From assembly GCA_026168455.1 (NCBI GenBank), contig CM047426.1, positions 31,679,058 through 31,743,057 of the forward strand: a DNA stretch of 64,000 bases, given 5' to 3'. How positions within the stretch are numbered: position 1 is the stretch's first letter; every line of letters starts with the position of its first letter. A program made the position numbers and the translations under genes. The notes under the pieces are model-generated. The model made no database searches and was not told the DNA's origin. It saw only the letters and a program-made list of their open reading frames with translations. Below, piece after piece: positions 27,932-41,585 of this stretch. The stretch is from Theocolax elegans (lineage: Eukaryota > Arthropoda > Insecta > Hymenoptera > Cerocephalidae).

Positions 27932-28587
27932 CCAGGCAAAAAAAAATCGAAAAATATACCAAAAAGCGTGAAGTAAAAAAATAATCTTCGTCGATAAAAT
28001 GAAATAATGTATAAAATACAAATAATAGTTTTACTAATAAACAATAATATTTATTTGGATTAAGCAATATTAGAAAATTCATTGTACGGAATTATTACAT
28101 TTATTAAAACCAACAGCAAGAGGAACAAAACTCTATTTATCCATACCTTTAAAAATAGTACATTTAAGTAGAAATAGAAATGTTCATTTTGTATTAAATA
28201 GTAATAAACATATTAGAATCAAAAGAGATGTATTTTTATGCGAGGAGTTTAATTGTATTAAAATAAAATTAAAATCAACGTAAAATATAAACCACATATA
28301 ATGTATAAATTATCATTTTGGACAAGAGTATAATATGCAACAAAATAAACGCGTCTCCCTTACCTAATATATAACAAACAGTATTAAAAGTTGAGTAATA
28401 AATTAGAGCTACTCAGTGTCATTAAATAACTAAATACCGCGTTATAGAAATTTCCATAACCCGCCATCTAAAGTACATCTAATTGTGAATATGAAAATGC
28501 GAAAACAGATTTTAAAATTCATTGGTTTAGAGAAGCTATTCTGCTAAGCCGTTGTCTCGGAAGGCCTATAAGAAACAGTATCGCACG

Positions 28588-28588
<1 letters not shown>

Positions 28589-28627
<39 letters not shown>

Positions 28628-28640
28628 GACAGACAGACAC
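28589..28640. repeat. (AC)n plus (ACAG)n microsatellite
   Basis: An AC run of about 16 units is followed by four ACAG units. The 166-codon minus-strand open frame through it ends in a Cys/Val repeat from this tract and is not taken as a gene. Confidence 0.9.
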
Positions 28641-28849
28641 ACATACATATATAGTTGAGGAAGGAGAGCATTCGCGCGCGAATGATACATCACATGATCG
28701 ATTGACATATAGGAAGACAGAAAAATAACGCAAGAGTATAAAGAGCCGCCCCCGTGAATCTGGGGCTATGGAATAGACCAGAAATAGAAGCATATATAGA
28801 CCGTGGACAGTAGAGAAGGGAGGAGAAAAAATGTTGTAGCAGCTACGGG

Positions 28850-29108
28850 AAAATCTAAAACCGGCAATTGTCGTGGTCGGTGTATAGAGCCGCGCGAGCT
28901 CGCGCGTGACGTCGTAGACACAGAGAGTAACGCGACCTCGCTCAATCTTTAACAATGGGAACGTTGTAAAAGCACGCTCTTCCTGCATTTCGATTGCCTC
29001 CCGACCGATCGATTTCGAGTGTCCACGCACGAACTCGCGCGCGAACACGCCAAGGAAGGGGTGCACGGGGTAATTCCTTTACGAGATACCCCTCAACCAA
29101 AGGTACAA

Positions 29109-29144
<36 letters not shown>

Positions 29145-29290
29145 ACACGCTTTAAATTCGTCGGGTGAAAGTCGACGTGCGCGCGCAGCAAATGTTATTG
29201 GTGGGAGTACCACGATAAATAATACAAAATGTGGATGCGGCAAAATGTGGCGGGGTCGCTCTTGCGTAACGCTGGAATTGCGTATTGTTA
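28850..29290. promoter_or_regulatory. GC-rich islet with CT tract
   Basis: CpG-rich sequence contains a (TC)n run at 29108-29144 and several GC-rich palindromic hexamers such as GCGCGC. No domain is found in any frame. It is a possible intronic regulatory element, by composition only. Confidence 0.2.
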
Positions 29291-32069
29291 CGGAAATTTG
29301 TATCTCCTTTTATGCGGAAAGTAATTTTTGATTTCTGCTTATGCCATAATTTTTTTCACTTGGAATATTTGTTTTTGTGTAGAATGCGCTTTTGTTTTCC
29401 TCGCGAAAAGTGGAATAGACATTCATTTCTCTTTGTTGACTAATAATTAAAACAACGTATTCCCACATCATTTTTGTTATCATGAATTACGCACTTCCTA
29501 TCTCCTAATACGTAATTAAATTATATTTAATAATAATAATACCTTACTTTACATACAATGTTGAATTGTAAACTAAATCGTAATTAAATAAAGTGAAATT
29601 TAATGTACTTTTGGAAAATATGACGTCTCTCACACATTTAAGGATCATTGTTTTATATTAAAATGTAACATTTGTTTTATCATGTATTCGAAGCACGAAA
29701 AATATAGAAGGAATCGATGCCTAATCAAAAATATATATATGTAAAATTAGTTGGATATATACATACATAGTTAATTATTACCTGATAATATACAAGAGTA
29801 AGAAATTTTACGGGTTATATTGGTGAGAAGATCAGCACCTATCCTCTTTGAAGTACCTTGTAAAAGTTTGAACGTGTACTTTGAATTAGATTAAAATGAG
29901 TAGCGATGAGTTTTACCAACAAGTTAACTCGCTTCATACGCTTTTCTGACATGCCGTTATGTAAATTTTATATCAATTTACTTTTACGGAGAAAGTTTTT
30001 CTGCGGAAATAATTGAAATAAATGATTCGAGTTTCGTTTAATGACACCTTACTTATACGAAGAGGCCGTAGGTGGGTTAGCTGCTTTGCATAAAACCCAA
30101 CAATTTCTCAACCATAAACAACTTGCGTTTCCGTTTGTCATGTAAACTAGATCGACAAACTTTAGTTTCATAACGTACTACGTTCTGCATTATTGACTTC
30201 TCATATCCAACAGAGTCCTACTGCAAGAGATGCGTAGGTACATAATGAGATGACGTTAATATGCTCGCTAATTTTTCACTTATTGTTGTATTAAAACAAA
30301 GTATAACGACAATTATTTTTATACTTAATTGCTAAATTTATGATTTAAATTTAAAATAATTAAAATTTAGTGCATATTGTATATAATGTAATATACGTAA
30401 TTGAAACACTTTTTAATAATTCATATTATTTGAACCAAATTACGAAAATATTTTATTTCATAATTATTAAACATTTATATGAAATATTTTAACATTTTGC
30501 GCTTTTAAACAATGTAATTTATTCGTACACAATTAAATCGTATTTAATGCTTACCAATGATAAATCCAAGAGCATTTCTTTCTCTTTTTCTTACGTATAT
30601 TTCTATATCTATTTAATTATTTAAAGTATTAAAATGATAATGTATAATTAATTTTTTAAAGCACGGAAAAATGTTAGTACTTGTAGTTGTCTTCTTCGTA
30701 TTGCGAGTTTATTTATTTGAATTAAAGAGACTTTAATAAAAATTGCATTCTAAGATTTATAAATACACAATGATTCTAGTGAAATTGAAATAATAAAGTC
30801 TATATACACATCGGTTAAAATAACAGATATCATACAGAAGGCAGGTATACTGTGTTCGTGTTAAGAAAAGTAAATACAAACTCTGTGATAATAATTGTCC
30901 GGATTTTTAACAAACTCTTACGAATGATTGCCTTGAACACGGCGTACAATATGTGGAAAGAACACAGATAGTAAGGTAGAATAAAAAAAGACAGTGAAAA
31001 TGTAAAAGAGGGATAATGAGAGTCACAGAGTGAAACCGAGAATTGACGATGCAAAAGAGGGCGAAATAGAGCACAACTGAACGCAGCACCGAGAGAGCGA
31101 AGGAGAGAAAAATAGACGGGACGCAATGCAAGATCCAGGAGTATAAGGCAGTGGCAATAAAAGAGAGCGAGGGAACGAGGGAACAGGAGATATTCAAGAG
31201 TGAGACGGAGAGAACGTATGACTTATGTAACGACGGCAAATAAACGCTAATGAGCCTACTCCGCATTCGTTCCTCGCTCCTCTCCATCTGCGTTCTTTGA
31301 CGTTTGCACGCACGGTCTATACCTTCTATCTCGCTCTTACTTCTTTTCGTTACCCGGTGGACCCTAAGCGCTGTTTGATGATACCTGCTAATCCAACCAA
31401 TCGTCTCAAGTCAGAAACTGACACGAGAATGGCAAATATTTTACTTGCACGCTAATTGATTCGTGTCCACGAAATTCTTTATGATCTTTTTCAAACCAGT
31501 ATAAGATTTTCCAAGAGAACAAACGAACTCTTCGTTATCGAATAGACACTCGATATTGTAATTTTAGAATTAAGATTTCACTATTCGTTTCGTTGTACAA
31601 AATTATAGCACAGCTAATAGGTATATGAGAGAAAATCATCGAATAATATTTGATAGATGGATATCAAATTGTATCACTTATAATGAAGTTTCTAATCGAT
31701 CAAGCTAAAAATAAATATTCACTCACTGATACAAATGTATAAAAAAAACATGCGTAATAATTATTATAAAATATCAGCGCTAAAGTATATGCAGTGCGTA
31801 ATTGTAAATAATATTTCATCCAGAGTAAAGCGTAAATAAAAAATAAATAATAGTAATAATAATAATAGTCAAATAAAAAAGTAATATATTTGATTGATAT
31901 TTATCTAATACTAAAATAGATTATATGATTGGATACAGAAATAATTGTATTTAGATGTATATCAATAAGAATTATGATAGTCAAATAATTATTAGTTTCC
32001 AGTGTAACGCTAAATTGTGTTATTTCGATCAGCTGGTAGTACTTTTACGTATAAAAAGCAACTCAACCG

Positions 32070-32071
<2 letters not shown>

Positions 32072-32108
<37 letters not shown>
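32072..32108. repeat. (TA)n microsatellite
   Basis: Perfect TA run of about 18 units. A second run lies at 32470-32491. Confidence 0.9.
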
Positions 32109-32110
<2 letters not shown>

Positions 32111-33229
32111 ATATGTGTATATACGAATAATTAAAGTGAATAAAATTTAGCGTTTCAGAGAAGACAATTTTAACGTCTGAAACGTTCAAAGGCGCATGTT
32201 TTAATGACGTTTTTAATTGCACGTTAGATGAGTAAACACATGAGTGCTTTATCTCGTGTCTATTACCGCTTCTAGTACGTGGGTAGCAAGTCGAAGATAC
32301 ACGCGAGATGACAACTCGGAAAGTGTGTCACTTTCATATCAATAAACGCGGCCGAGAGTTCGAACTGATCGATTCCACTCGTGCGCCTACTACCGGGAAA
32401 TAACTAAGACAAAGCTATATACATTTATAACTTATAGCTATACATACGTAAATACAACTCGCCTACGTGTATATATATATATATATATATAAGTATAATG
32501 AAACTCGTAAGAGCTCATTATTTTCAAGTATGTGAAGAGCTTTAAATTTCACTCGGTTTCTCAAATATGTTACTCTCTTTTTTTCTCTTTCGTTCGCGGT
32601 ACCTTCTTTTTCTATTCAATTCTAATGATACGTTCCGAGGAAACGCGATACCATGAAATCGAGAAGTATTACTCCTCCGATCTCGTGTGTTTTCCTTCTT
32701 TTCCACTTTGCTCGTTTGTGCTTTTTTTCCTTATTTCTATACGGGAAATTGCAAACTTTCGATATCAACAGAATTATTGCATTAGAATATATACTGCATA
32801 CTGCTTATCGCGTTTAACTTCAAGTTTAATAACATATTTATGATAAAATGTATCTTTTAACTGCTTGGATATCAATTATATGATGATTATACATTATATT
32901 TTTATTTTATATTGTCCACAATACACCTAATATATTGTTTTGAAAAATGGACACAAAACTTATATGATATAAGTAATATTATCTATATATCTATATACGA
33001 ACAAACAGTTTGAATCAATCGATAATAATAGCTTATATAGGTAACGGAAAATTGTAAATAAACGTTGATCAAAGTGATTTAATTTAATGTAATGTAGCAT
33101 TTATTTAATTATGATGATAATAAAAATGTTATCTTGTTTAAATGCTGAAAAAGCCCATTAATACAGTTATCTAAATGCAAAATACAATATCCTATGAAAC
33201 TATGAAACCGTGATCGAGTGCTTCGAAAT

Positions 33230-33670
33230 AACCTTATATGCACTGGATTTTTCGGTGTGGATGAAACGATTTGATATTCCCGAGATTTGAAGGAGCCGCG
33301 TGCACCCTCGTAACTTGGGAGAAGACAACATAACCGTCAAGATTCACCGTCGATAAATTAACATGCGCCGGGAGCAGCACCAGTAGCAGAGGTTCGCACA
33401 AAGATTGTATATACATAGACTGCGTGTGCGCATCGTCCAAGGCCAAAGCCGGACGATGTGCCGCCGCCACCGCCGTCGCTGCGCTGCTCGCGAGCCATTG
33501 GGCTTGGCGGCCATTCAAGCACGATAATCGGTTACCCAAGCGCAACCTAAATTTTCGCTATATGTGTAACGGTCGAAGCGCGTTCACGATGCGCCTAAAG
33601 CGATATTGCTGAGCGCGCCCGCGTCTTTATAACCCCGTTCACCTAGATCGCTTCCGAGGCTAGACGAGAG
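33230..33670. promoter_or_regulatory. GC-rich island, candidate regulatory element or alternative promoter
   Basis: About 440 bp of CpG-rich sequence in the intron. On the minus strand TTATAAA at 33632-33626 is followed about 20 bases later by TCAGCA, an initiator-like sequence. A 103-codon open frame follows from 33545, rich in Ala/Leu with no recognised motif. TATA-to-initiator spacing is shorter than usual. The feature is weak; an enhancer is equally likely. Confidence 0.25.
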
Positions 33671-34619
33671 GACCGCACCGCTATTGCCAGTCACTGTCAT
33701 TTTTTCATCTCTAAACAATTACTTCGTTTTATTCCGGTACTGCTCTATTCAATTCCACGCAATTGCGTTATCTATATGTTACAATGCTGTTCTATCCTTC
33801 TATATACTACTTGAGTCTATTCATCAGCAAGTGCTGCATTTTTTTACTTTTTCTTTGTCAAATTAATATTTATTATACTTACGCATTGTATATGTCTGAC
33901 CATACGGTTAGTTTTTTCAACTTTTATCTTCGATTATATAATGCACATAAGCGCTAAAAATATCTATAAACTTTTTAGATGAAGCTTTTAGATTTATCTA
34001 TTATTAGTATTTAAGTGGATGTTAAGAAAAAAACGTAATTACAATGTTGAATGGGAACACGATTTCCATTTAATATTCTATCGGTTTTTGAGCAGTTATA
34101 TTTTCATATTGATTATTAATTATATTTTTTATAAAAATAACCTATAAACTTTAACTGCAAACATTATTAAATTATTCGTTAACGTTAAATACTATACATT
34201 TTTAATGTTTTAAACTAATATTTTTAATGAAAATAAAGAATGTTCACGAATTATATGTATGTAATATATAAAAAATAATTTCTTCACATCTTACACTATT
34301 TGAATGTATTTTATCAATTAAACGTAGTAAGTAGATTACATTGATTGAATATAAAATGAAGCTGGTGCTTTTTATTAGAGTTCCGTTCGACATAATATTG
34401 CAATATAATTATGCTAATTGCACTACGTAATTTATAAAATAGATTGATAGATATATTTATTAATACAAATCCTCAATCGAACTCATCAAAAGATTAAAAA
34501 AGATTTAAATATGTAGGTACTTGCAACTTATATAATAAATTTATCGTTTGCCAAATACTGTATGTTCACGGCATAGGATGCATCTATGATTTCAATGCAA
34601 TATAAACCGTCTGTATAGA

Positions 34620-34800
34620 AGGACAAGTCATACTTCAAGTCACGTGACGTGTTTTGTCGTGGTCGTCGTCGTCGTTGGTCATACCGCGGCAAGCATCATT
34701 AGCGCTTATTAAGCGAGAGCATTAAAAGCGCAACGGGCGGCTCGAGGCAGTTTTCGTAGCTTGAATTAGAAGCGTACATGTACGTCGTCGGTTTGTTTGT
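34620..34800. promoter_or_regulatory. GC-rich islet with E-box/CRE-like sites
   Basis: Contains TCACGTGACGTG, which overlaps a perfect E-box (CACGTG) and a CRE-like TGACGT half. CGTCGTCGTCG repeats and TTAGCGCTTATTAAGCG also occur, between AT-rich flanks. No coding is seen. I infer a regulatory element from site density only. Confidence 0.3.
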
Positions 34801-35358
34801 CATTTTACCAAGAGGGAGAGAGAGTTTATCATCTATCCGCGACTAGTCAGTATACATTCGTTGGCGGTTAATTACTCATTTCTTTCCCTTTTATTATTTT
34901 TTTGTATATCACGTATATTTTCGGTTGAAAGATACGTGATAATGTACATCCTCTTGACGTATATATGCATTTGTTTGGCAAGGTTAGTTGTCGATAATTT
35001 AACCACTGATCGCCATTTAAGTCCACTTGAATCATTACTATTTATACTAAGTTTCAGTTTAGCTAAATTTTATATGTGGTTTTACAACAAAAGTAAGTCT
35101 AGTATACAAACCGAAATAACTCAAAAAAATTACTATACTGCTAAGCAAAATTTACGCAATGTCAAGTAAAATTTGCAATAAATGTAGTAAAATTTGAGGT
35201 AATCATGTACTAATCTTTATAAATAAGCATGTAATTTTTACCTAACCCATATTTTTTCGTATCTCGTTTACAAAATTACATTACAAACATATATGTTGGA
35301 ATTGCTTTTTTGTTTGTTATTTTAAAAGGACGACTTGGCGGAACACTACACGTAACTG

Positions 35359-35430
35359 ACGCGGTGGCGCAATGGTAAGGACTTCGACTCTCACCCCAAT
35401 TTCGCAAGTCTAATCCCGATTATGACATCC
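35359..35430 (+). repeat. tRNA-like fragment (tRNA pseudogene or SINE head)
   Basis: TGGCGCAATGG at 35365-35375 matches the pol III A box. About 42 bases downstream AGTCTAATCC is a degraded B box, the spacing found in a tRNA. GACTCTCACCCC in between resembles a Glu (CTC) anticodon loop. The acceptor ends do not pair convincingly, so it is not a working tRNA. A SINE head is possible, but no body or tail is clear. Confidence 0.45.
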
Positions 35431-37386
35431 AAAAAATTTTTTAATAAATAATTTATTTAAAATGTTTCAAATATTCATAAGTCTTAAATAATATCTAAAA
35501 TAAATAATATATGCAAGAAATAAGATTTTTTTAAATATTAAAATAAATCAAAATTAAAACTCTGTCTAAGGTAAAATACCCAATAGTTGGACAGATTTTA
35601 CGAACTTTTTCTTTTAGACGTTATATTTAATATTTAATTATATATAATTAACTAGTTTTTACAAAAACAAATAGATTCACGATTGAAATAGTATAGATAG
35701 TAATGTTAAAAAAGTTACGTACAGAATCGTAGTAGTTGGACACAATTTTTTGTGCGGAGTAGCACTTGGACGTTGATTGACCCGATACTTGGACATTCAA
35801 ATCACACGTATCCTCAGTTCAACTCGTGTCCAACTACTACCTTATGGGGATTAGAAAAGCACCTAAACTTGGACAATCTTAAAGACAAGACATAACCTCG
35901 AAAACTTTTATTGCGTATTACAATAAATGAAAGTCTCGAAATAACTAACATAATTTTGATATAATTAGATGGTTTTAATTATAATTAATGTAAACAAATA
36001 GATATTCTCGTTACATTTTTAGTCGTCTGTAGTTATTAGAAGTTACTAACCGTTGTCCAAATTTCGGTCCAATTTTCTATTTTGTCCAAATATGTACTTT
36101 AACTTAGTAAAAATTACGAGATTTGCAGTCCATTACTTTATTCTTTGAAAGTTCACGAATTTTTACTAGACTGATTTGTAATATTTACTAAAAACTTATC
36201 TCCATGTAAATAAGTCTTTATATAAAAATTGATCAAAATTAGATAGATGACATGCCGAACTTAAAAATACTTATTTCAAACTTATAAAGTAACAACTTCA
36301 TTCAGGTTGATTAAAATCCTTGTAAAGACCCCACTTTTATGCCTTAAAAATGTATTAATTAACACATAATATACATTTAAATGTTTGTACACCTGATAGA
36401 TGCCTGACTTTATTTATATATTTTTATTAACAATTGTGAAGAAATGTTTATCCATTTTTCTACACAAAAATTATACTTTGTTTAATCATAATTATACCAT
36501 AAATTTTAATATTAACTATAGTCAGCATGTAACGAGACTTAAAAAATTATATGTAAAAATATGTTTGTTATAGTCTCTAGAAAAACTTTTATTCTTAATA
36601 AGAAAGGAAAAACTAAAAAGGATAGAAAATATCCATCCTAACATAACTTAATTAAACAAAATATAAATTTATCCAGCAAAATTAATGTTATATTTCTTCT
36701 TTAAAATGTAATTATTTTTAGTAACGTTAAAATTTACACTCTCCTACTTAGTAATACAAACTAATACAAACGTTTTCAATTATAAGAATCTTTTCTATTT
36801 TCTGACATGCTTTTATATAATAAGTTATAGAAGTAGATAGTTTTGATATTTAAATAACATAAGGTTTCGCAGTTATAAAAAATAAAAAAAATGAAATTGC
36901 AATTTACTAGTGAAAAAATGAATTAAACATCTGTAAGTCTGCTATATAATTGAAAATGAGATATTTTTCGTTCATGCTAATGATTTATAAGGATAGGAAA
37001 TTCATTCGATATTGATGTACAAACCAAGTAATTATATTTGTTGAAGTTTATGCAATGTGATGTTATATACAACTATAATGTACATGTAAAATTATAAAAG
37101 AGAAATATACAAGTATATGAAAATATATTATTATGTTCTTTGAGAAAGAATAAAAATTAAATACAAAATAACGGGTTCGACTTATTTACAATATTTCCGT
37201 ATTTACTAATGACCAACCTATACTCCTTAATATAAAATACAAAAATACAAAGTAAATAAACATTTATTAGCATTGAAAATGTTCTAAATTATAAAATTTA
37301 TTGTATTTTATTTTGAAGGTGCTATACATAAGTACCTAATAAACTTCTGATAATGTAAGAAATTAAATAACTATTTTTCATTTATA

Positions 37387-37436
37387 AACCACGTCAGTAC
37401 TTGCTCAGGTACCTTGCAAGGCCCTCAGCAAGTACT
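37387..37436. other. Strong hairpin of balanced composition
   Basis: CAGTACTTGCT and AGCAAGTACTG form a perfect 11-bp stem, extended outward by CCAC/GTGG across a small bulge. The loop of about 20 bases contains the palindrome CCTTGCAAGG. Immediately downstream TGGCTTAGTGTAG resembles an A box. The hairpin lies 0.85 kb from the RRM1 exon. It may be a small-RNA precursor, a splicing element or a transposon end; none is established. Confidence 0.45.
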
Positions 37437-38279
37437 GTGGCTTAGTGTAGCAGATACCCTACTAGTCTCTACCAGGACCAGATATCAGATTTAAATTTAT
37501 TACTTATCGAAATAACTTAATTTTTTTTATTAATCCAAATTTAATAAATTTGGAACAAGTACTTTTATCTTATTCATGTCCATTATGTAACTTTATTTAA
37601 TCGTTGTATAATGTCTTATTCAAATGCGGCTCAGTCTTGTTGAAAATAACGCATACAAAGTTTAGGTAGACTTAAAGCTAATATAAAGTTGAGATATAAA
37701 AATTGACTTCTTATACATAAGCTGTTACTGTATCTTATTCACATTCCTCGTACGTATATTCGCGTTGTCTTATCGCAAAAGACAATATGTTAATTTTAAT
37801 GTACGCGAAATATTTAATAAACATTACTTTCGTTGTCAGTTTTATTGGAGATAAATGAAATATTCTTATTTCCTTATCTTTTTATTTTGCGATTTAAAGA
37901 GTGTTTAGTGAACATATTTTGATCGTCTTTTGTAAGAGATTATTGCAGAAAATCATAAAATTATAAATTAATTTTTATAATCTTGTAATTTTTTATGAAT
38001 TTATCTATTCATAAATATAATCAATACACACTCTGAATCTGCATCAAAGAAATGTATTAAAGAAGTAGCTTGAGGTTATTATTTTTTTATAATTTTTCCA
38101 TACAGTTGAGAAAAATTGTTATTTATCGAAGCATAAAAGAATAAGATCAATAGAAGACAGAGTCGATGAATAAAAAGGAAATCTAGGGTATGCAATTGTT
38201 CATATCGATTATTCAGTGCGAGCACGGGACCTATACTGCAAACAAAAGTGACATTAAAAAAAATGTGGCGAATTCTTAC

Positions 38280-38320
38280 CTGGACTAGTCTGCCAAGATA
38301 ATCCCCCGATGAACATTTTC
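38280..38320 (-). CDS. Rbp6: Musashi-family RNA-binding protein, exon 2 (start of RRM1)
   Basis: A 41-nt internal exon. On the minus strand a T-rich acceptor ends in TAG at 38321 and a GTAAG donor follows at 38279. After one base completing the previous codon it encodes KMFIGGLSWQTSP, then gives the first base (G) of the next codon. KMFIGG is the RNP2 core of an RRM; aromatic and hydrophobic residues here contact single-stranded RNA. The string is essentially that of insect Rbp6 and vertebrate MSI2, neural RNA-binding proteins that bind UAG-containing mRNAs and control translation. I recall vertebrate Musashi genes having a similarly tiny exon here, which would explain the length. The call to the Rbp6 rather than the msi paralogue rests on KMFI...QTSP and is less certain than the family. 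Exon 3 was not found. Confidence 0.85.
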
Positions 38321-40107
38321 CTAAAAAAGTAAAAATGACATAGTCAGTATTGAACATAGCTTTGGGCAAACTCCTGTACTACTGCTCCTAGCTCTATCCT
38401 TTGGCGGATTGTCAGAGAAAATCATCGAAACGGCATTTAAGCGCAGATGGCAAATTCTTCCAATTATATAAGATATTTCTTCCTTTTCATTCTTATTTTT
38501 TTTATCGTTTATTAAAATTCAATGTGCAAGCACGCAGTTCTATTGTAACAAGGGATATGTGACACCACTCGTCAACCAATAACTGAACTATGGCATGTAT
38601 TGAATGCAAATTTTGTATGTGACTCGGCAAAAGCAAGCTGAAATTAAGTAACGAAAGCGACGAATGAATCTTAATAGCGTGTCTTTTTTTTTATCTCTTC
38701 GCGAAACTGCTTGCCTCGGAACTTTAAAGATTTTATCGGTATTTCGTTACGGGTCATTGGGCTTTCTTATCGATAGTTTATTTCGTTTCTCTCTTTCTCT
38801 CATTCGAGCACACTGAGAAAAATTTACTTTTATCTAATAAGGTTCTCTCTGCAACTACAATCGTTGATGAAGTTTCAACTGCAATATCAATGGACTTGAA
38901 ATTTTATTTTGAATAAAACGAAATAATAATATTTAATATTTGGATAGCCTTGTTCGTTATTAATATTGTAAAATACTAGAGATTTGTGCAATTTAACGTT
39001 TTGTAAATAATGTATATTCTAAACTATAAACAAAAAGTTTACGCTTAAAAGTAAAGAAAAGTAAAAATTAAAGGTATATAAATGTATTTCTTTGAAAGGT
39101 GTGTCCAGTTTGTATTTCTATAGATATAATGCACAAGAGCAGAAGGTATTCTTCCTTGCGACTTGTACATCCCTGTATTCCTTGTAAAGTGTAGGAAGAA
39201 GCGCGAGTGTGCGCACGTGGTGTTAGCCCATAACGCGCGCTGACGTCGACGAAACGAACCACTTAAAACTTGGGCAACTTCATTCCGCGACCACGTATCT
39301 TTACGATACCGATGCGGTACAGTGCGGTACCTGCTCGTATCGCGGAAACTTCCCTCGCATATATATATTGAAACGTACAGGTACAGTCTCGATTACTTAA
39401 TAATACCGCAAAATTCTCTGAGTGAACCATGTTATTTACACAAACCTATCGAATTAATCGTGTTATATATAGATTAAAGTACATTCATCAAATTTTTGTA
39501 GATTCTATTAATTTTTTATTTGCTCTTTATATTTCCCTTTATTTTTTACATTGATAAAAGTAAACAAACTATCAAATCTGATGTACACACCATTGGTGTA
39601 TACAGCAAGAAAGTTGTCCGTATAAATGTAACAGTATATACCTTGTAATTGTATAGGCATATATATTGATTTATGCATTGGACGGAATAATATAAATAAA
39701 CAGTAAGAATAATAAATATGTAGTTCAGGTAAAAGAAGTAAATACACTGGCATACTAAAGATAACTTACTAATTTATGCATGAACGTCTATTTATCTTGC
39801 CAACATTATATAGTTATTCTTAAATTTTAATGCGATATATTCAACACTTTATAGTAACATATGCTTCCACGTTAATTTCAATTATATTGGCGAAATATGT
39901 AAATGACAACAAAATCAAAATGAAACGAATGTTAAAAAGGAAAGTCAAAAATAAGATTTTCTTCTACTTTGATTGACTCAATGTCTTTTTTTTATTTCCA
40001 AGTACAGACGCACTCGATGCCCAAACTAACGGTTTGCATTTTATCACACGTCGTCGCGATAACGCAATTCGTCGCGTGATCATCAACGTCGCGCGCGCTT
40101 TTTATTC

Positions 40108-40109
<2 letters not shown>

Positions 40110-40142
<33 letters not shown>
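40110..40142. repeat. (TC)n microsatellite
   Basis: Perfect CT run of about 15 units. A complementary (GA)n run lies at 40354-40381, so the two could pair in a long hairpin. Confidence 0.9.
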
Positions 40143-40143
<1 letters not shown>

Positions 40144-41154
40144 TTCTCTCTCTATCTGTATGTACACATATATATGTATATGTCTCTCATTCAGTCTTGA
40201 GCGTTGGAAGAGGCAACAAGCATCGATTTTCCAAAGCGCGCGCACGATGGTTAACTACCACTACTCTGTACAACGTTGGTGGTGCTACGCCCGGCCTATT
40301 CTCTGTTCCGTTGTGTGTGCCACTGCGATTCGCGTCACCGCCAATTTTGCCCGAAGAGAGAGAGAGAGAAAGAGAGAGAGACAAGAAGAAAGATTGTATA
40401 TGCATACATTCTAGTGAGACAAGGGTACGACGAAAGCTTTAAAGTCAGGAGTTGTAGACGACCACCTTCTTCAAACCATGGGAGTGCGTTACGGGAATCA
40501 ATGACGCCAATAGAAGCTTGTAGACGTTTTCTAGATCGATCAGGGCGTAAGTACTCAAATTTACAGTAGTGTACCAGTCCGCGGTCTAGTTACGCAGTAC
40601 ATGTTGCAGTATAGGTACACATAAATACTTTTCTATTCAGTAGCATTTATCACAACGTTTTTAAATGTAGATCGATTAACTAAAAACATTCCTTTTAAAT
40701 TTCACGTCCAAATAATTGAATTTAATTCACGTATACAGGAATCAATCTTTGAATAGTAAAGTGCAAATTGTACTCGTATGACGAAAAAGTTAAAACGAGA
40801 TTTTACAACGATATATACAAGATTCCGTTAAAATAAAATTACTAATCATCACAGAGGGAATTATACGTAGATATAAGAAAAACCTAGAAGGAAACATTAT
40901 ACACTTGGTAAGACGAAAAATTTAATCCAACAGTGAAGCGGGGAAAATCCATTCGAGGCGCAACCTCCGCGTGTGTGTATATATACAGGAGCGTCAGGAG
41001 TCGCGATCGAAGCCCTTCGTGGGTTTGTCCCCTTTCCTCTCGTTTAGTTTGTTTTCCTCTCTCGCGAACCCAAGGAGATGCATCGTCACGGCCACGTGTT
41101 CCCACATCGCAATTTAGTCGCGGCGATTCTCCGGCGAGAGCAAGACCAAGAGAG

Positions 41155-41262
41155 GGAGCAAGATAGAGAGTGAGAGAGTGAGAGGAAGAGAGCGGTGAAG
41201 AGGAAGAGCAGAGGCGAAAGAGTGAGAGGGCGAGAGAGAGAGAGAGAGGCAGAGAGAGGTAG
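41155..41262. repeat. Purine-rich GA tract
   Basis: More than 100 bases of almost pure purine on the plus strand, including (GA)n at 41231-41250. In the host transcript this would be pyrimidine-rich. Confidence 0.85.
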
Positions 41263-41499
41263 GCCCTCGGCCTCGGTGCTCCCCTCTCCGGTCGGTACGT
41301 ACCACCGACGGGTTGCTATCCTTTGGTGCGCGGGCGCGCGCGCAACCCACCCATTCCTGTCCGCTTATCGACCACGTGAGCGCCGGGACTCCCTCTCTGC
41401 GAGTGCACAACATTCACGACCCCAGACGCGCCACCACCCCCGCCATGCTCTCCTACTCCCCGGTGTCCGCATTTTCGCGAACCCCCGCATGCAACTCCT

Positions 41500-41585
41500 C
41501 TCTCCCTCTCGCACTCTCGCGCTCCCTCTCGCTCCCTCTCGCTCCCTCTCGCTCTCACTCTCGGTCGCGCTCTCTTTCTCTCGGG
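41500..41585. repeat. CT-rich minisatellite, 10-bp unit
   Basis: CTCTCGCTCC is repeated about four times at 41513-41560 within a pyrimidine-rich stretch. It codes Leu/Ser/Arg repeats in all plus frames, which accounts for the long open frames here. Confidence 0.75.

Larger units (their letters stand above)
1..38279 (-). other. Intron 2 (partial) of the Musashi-family gene
   Basis: This is the sequence downstream, on the minus strand, of the splice donor that follows the 41-nt RRM1 exon. No exon encoding the rest of RRM1 was found by reading the minus strand for the expected DYF, DPTT and RGFGF codon patterns, so the whole stretch is inferred to be intron that continues past position 1. It is mostly AT-rich and low in complexity, with microsatellites. 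Parts not covered by other entries (for example 500-3000, 5600-7250, 11500-13200, 16200-18900, 20800-22450, 23000-26700, 29300-32000 and 35500-37300) show no gene, RNA gene or recognisable repeat to me. Small exons could still be missed by eye. Confidence 0.55.

Noticed and set aside
28566..29066. 166-codon minus-strand open frame
   Set aside because: It ends in a Cys/Val microsatellite translation and lacks any motif.
38177..38240. Possible next exon of the Musashi gene right after exon 2 (acceptor TTTGCAG)
   Set aside because: The intron would be only 44 nt and the join gives an immediate stop.
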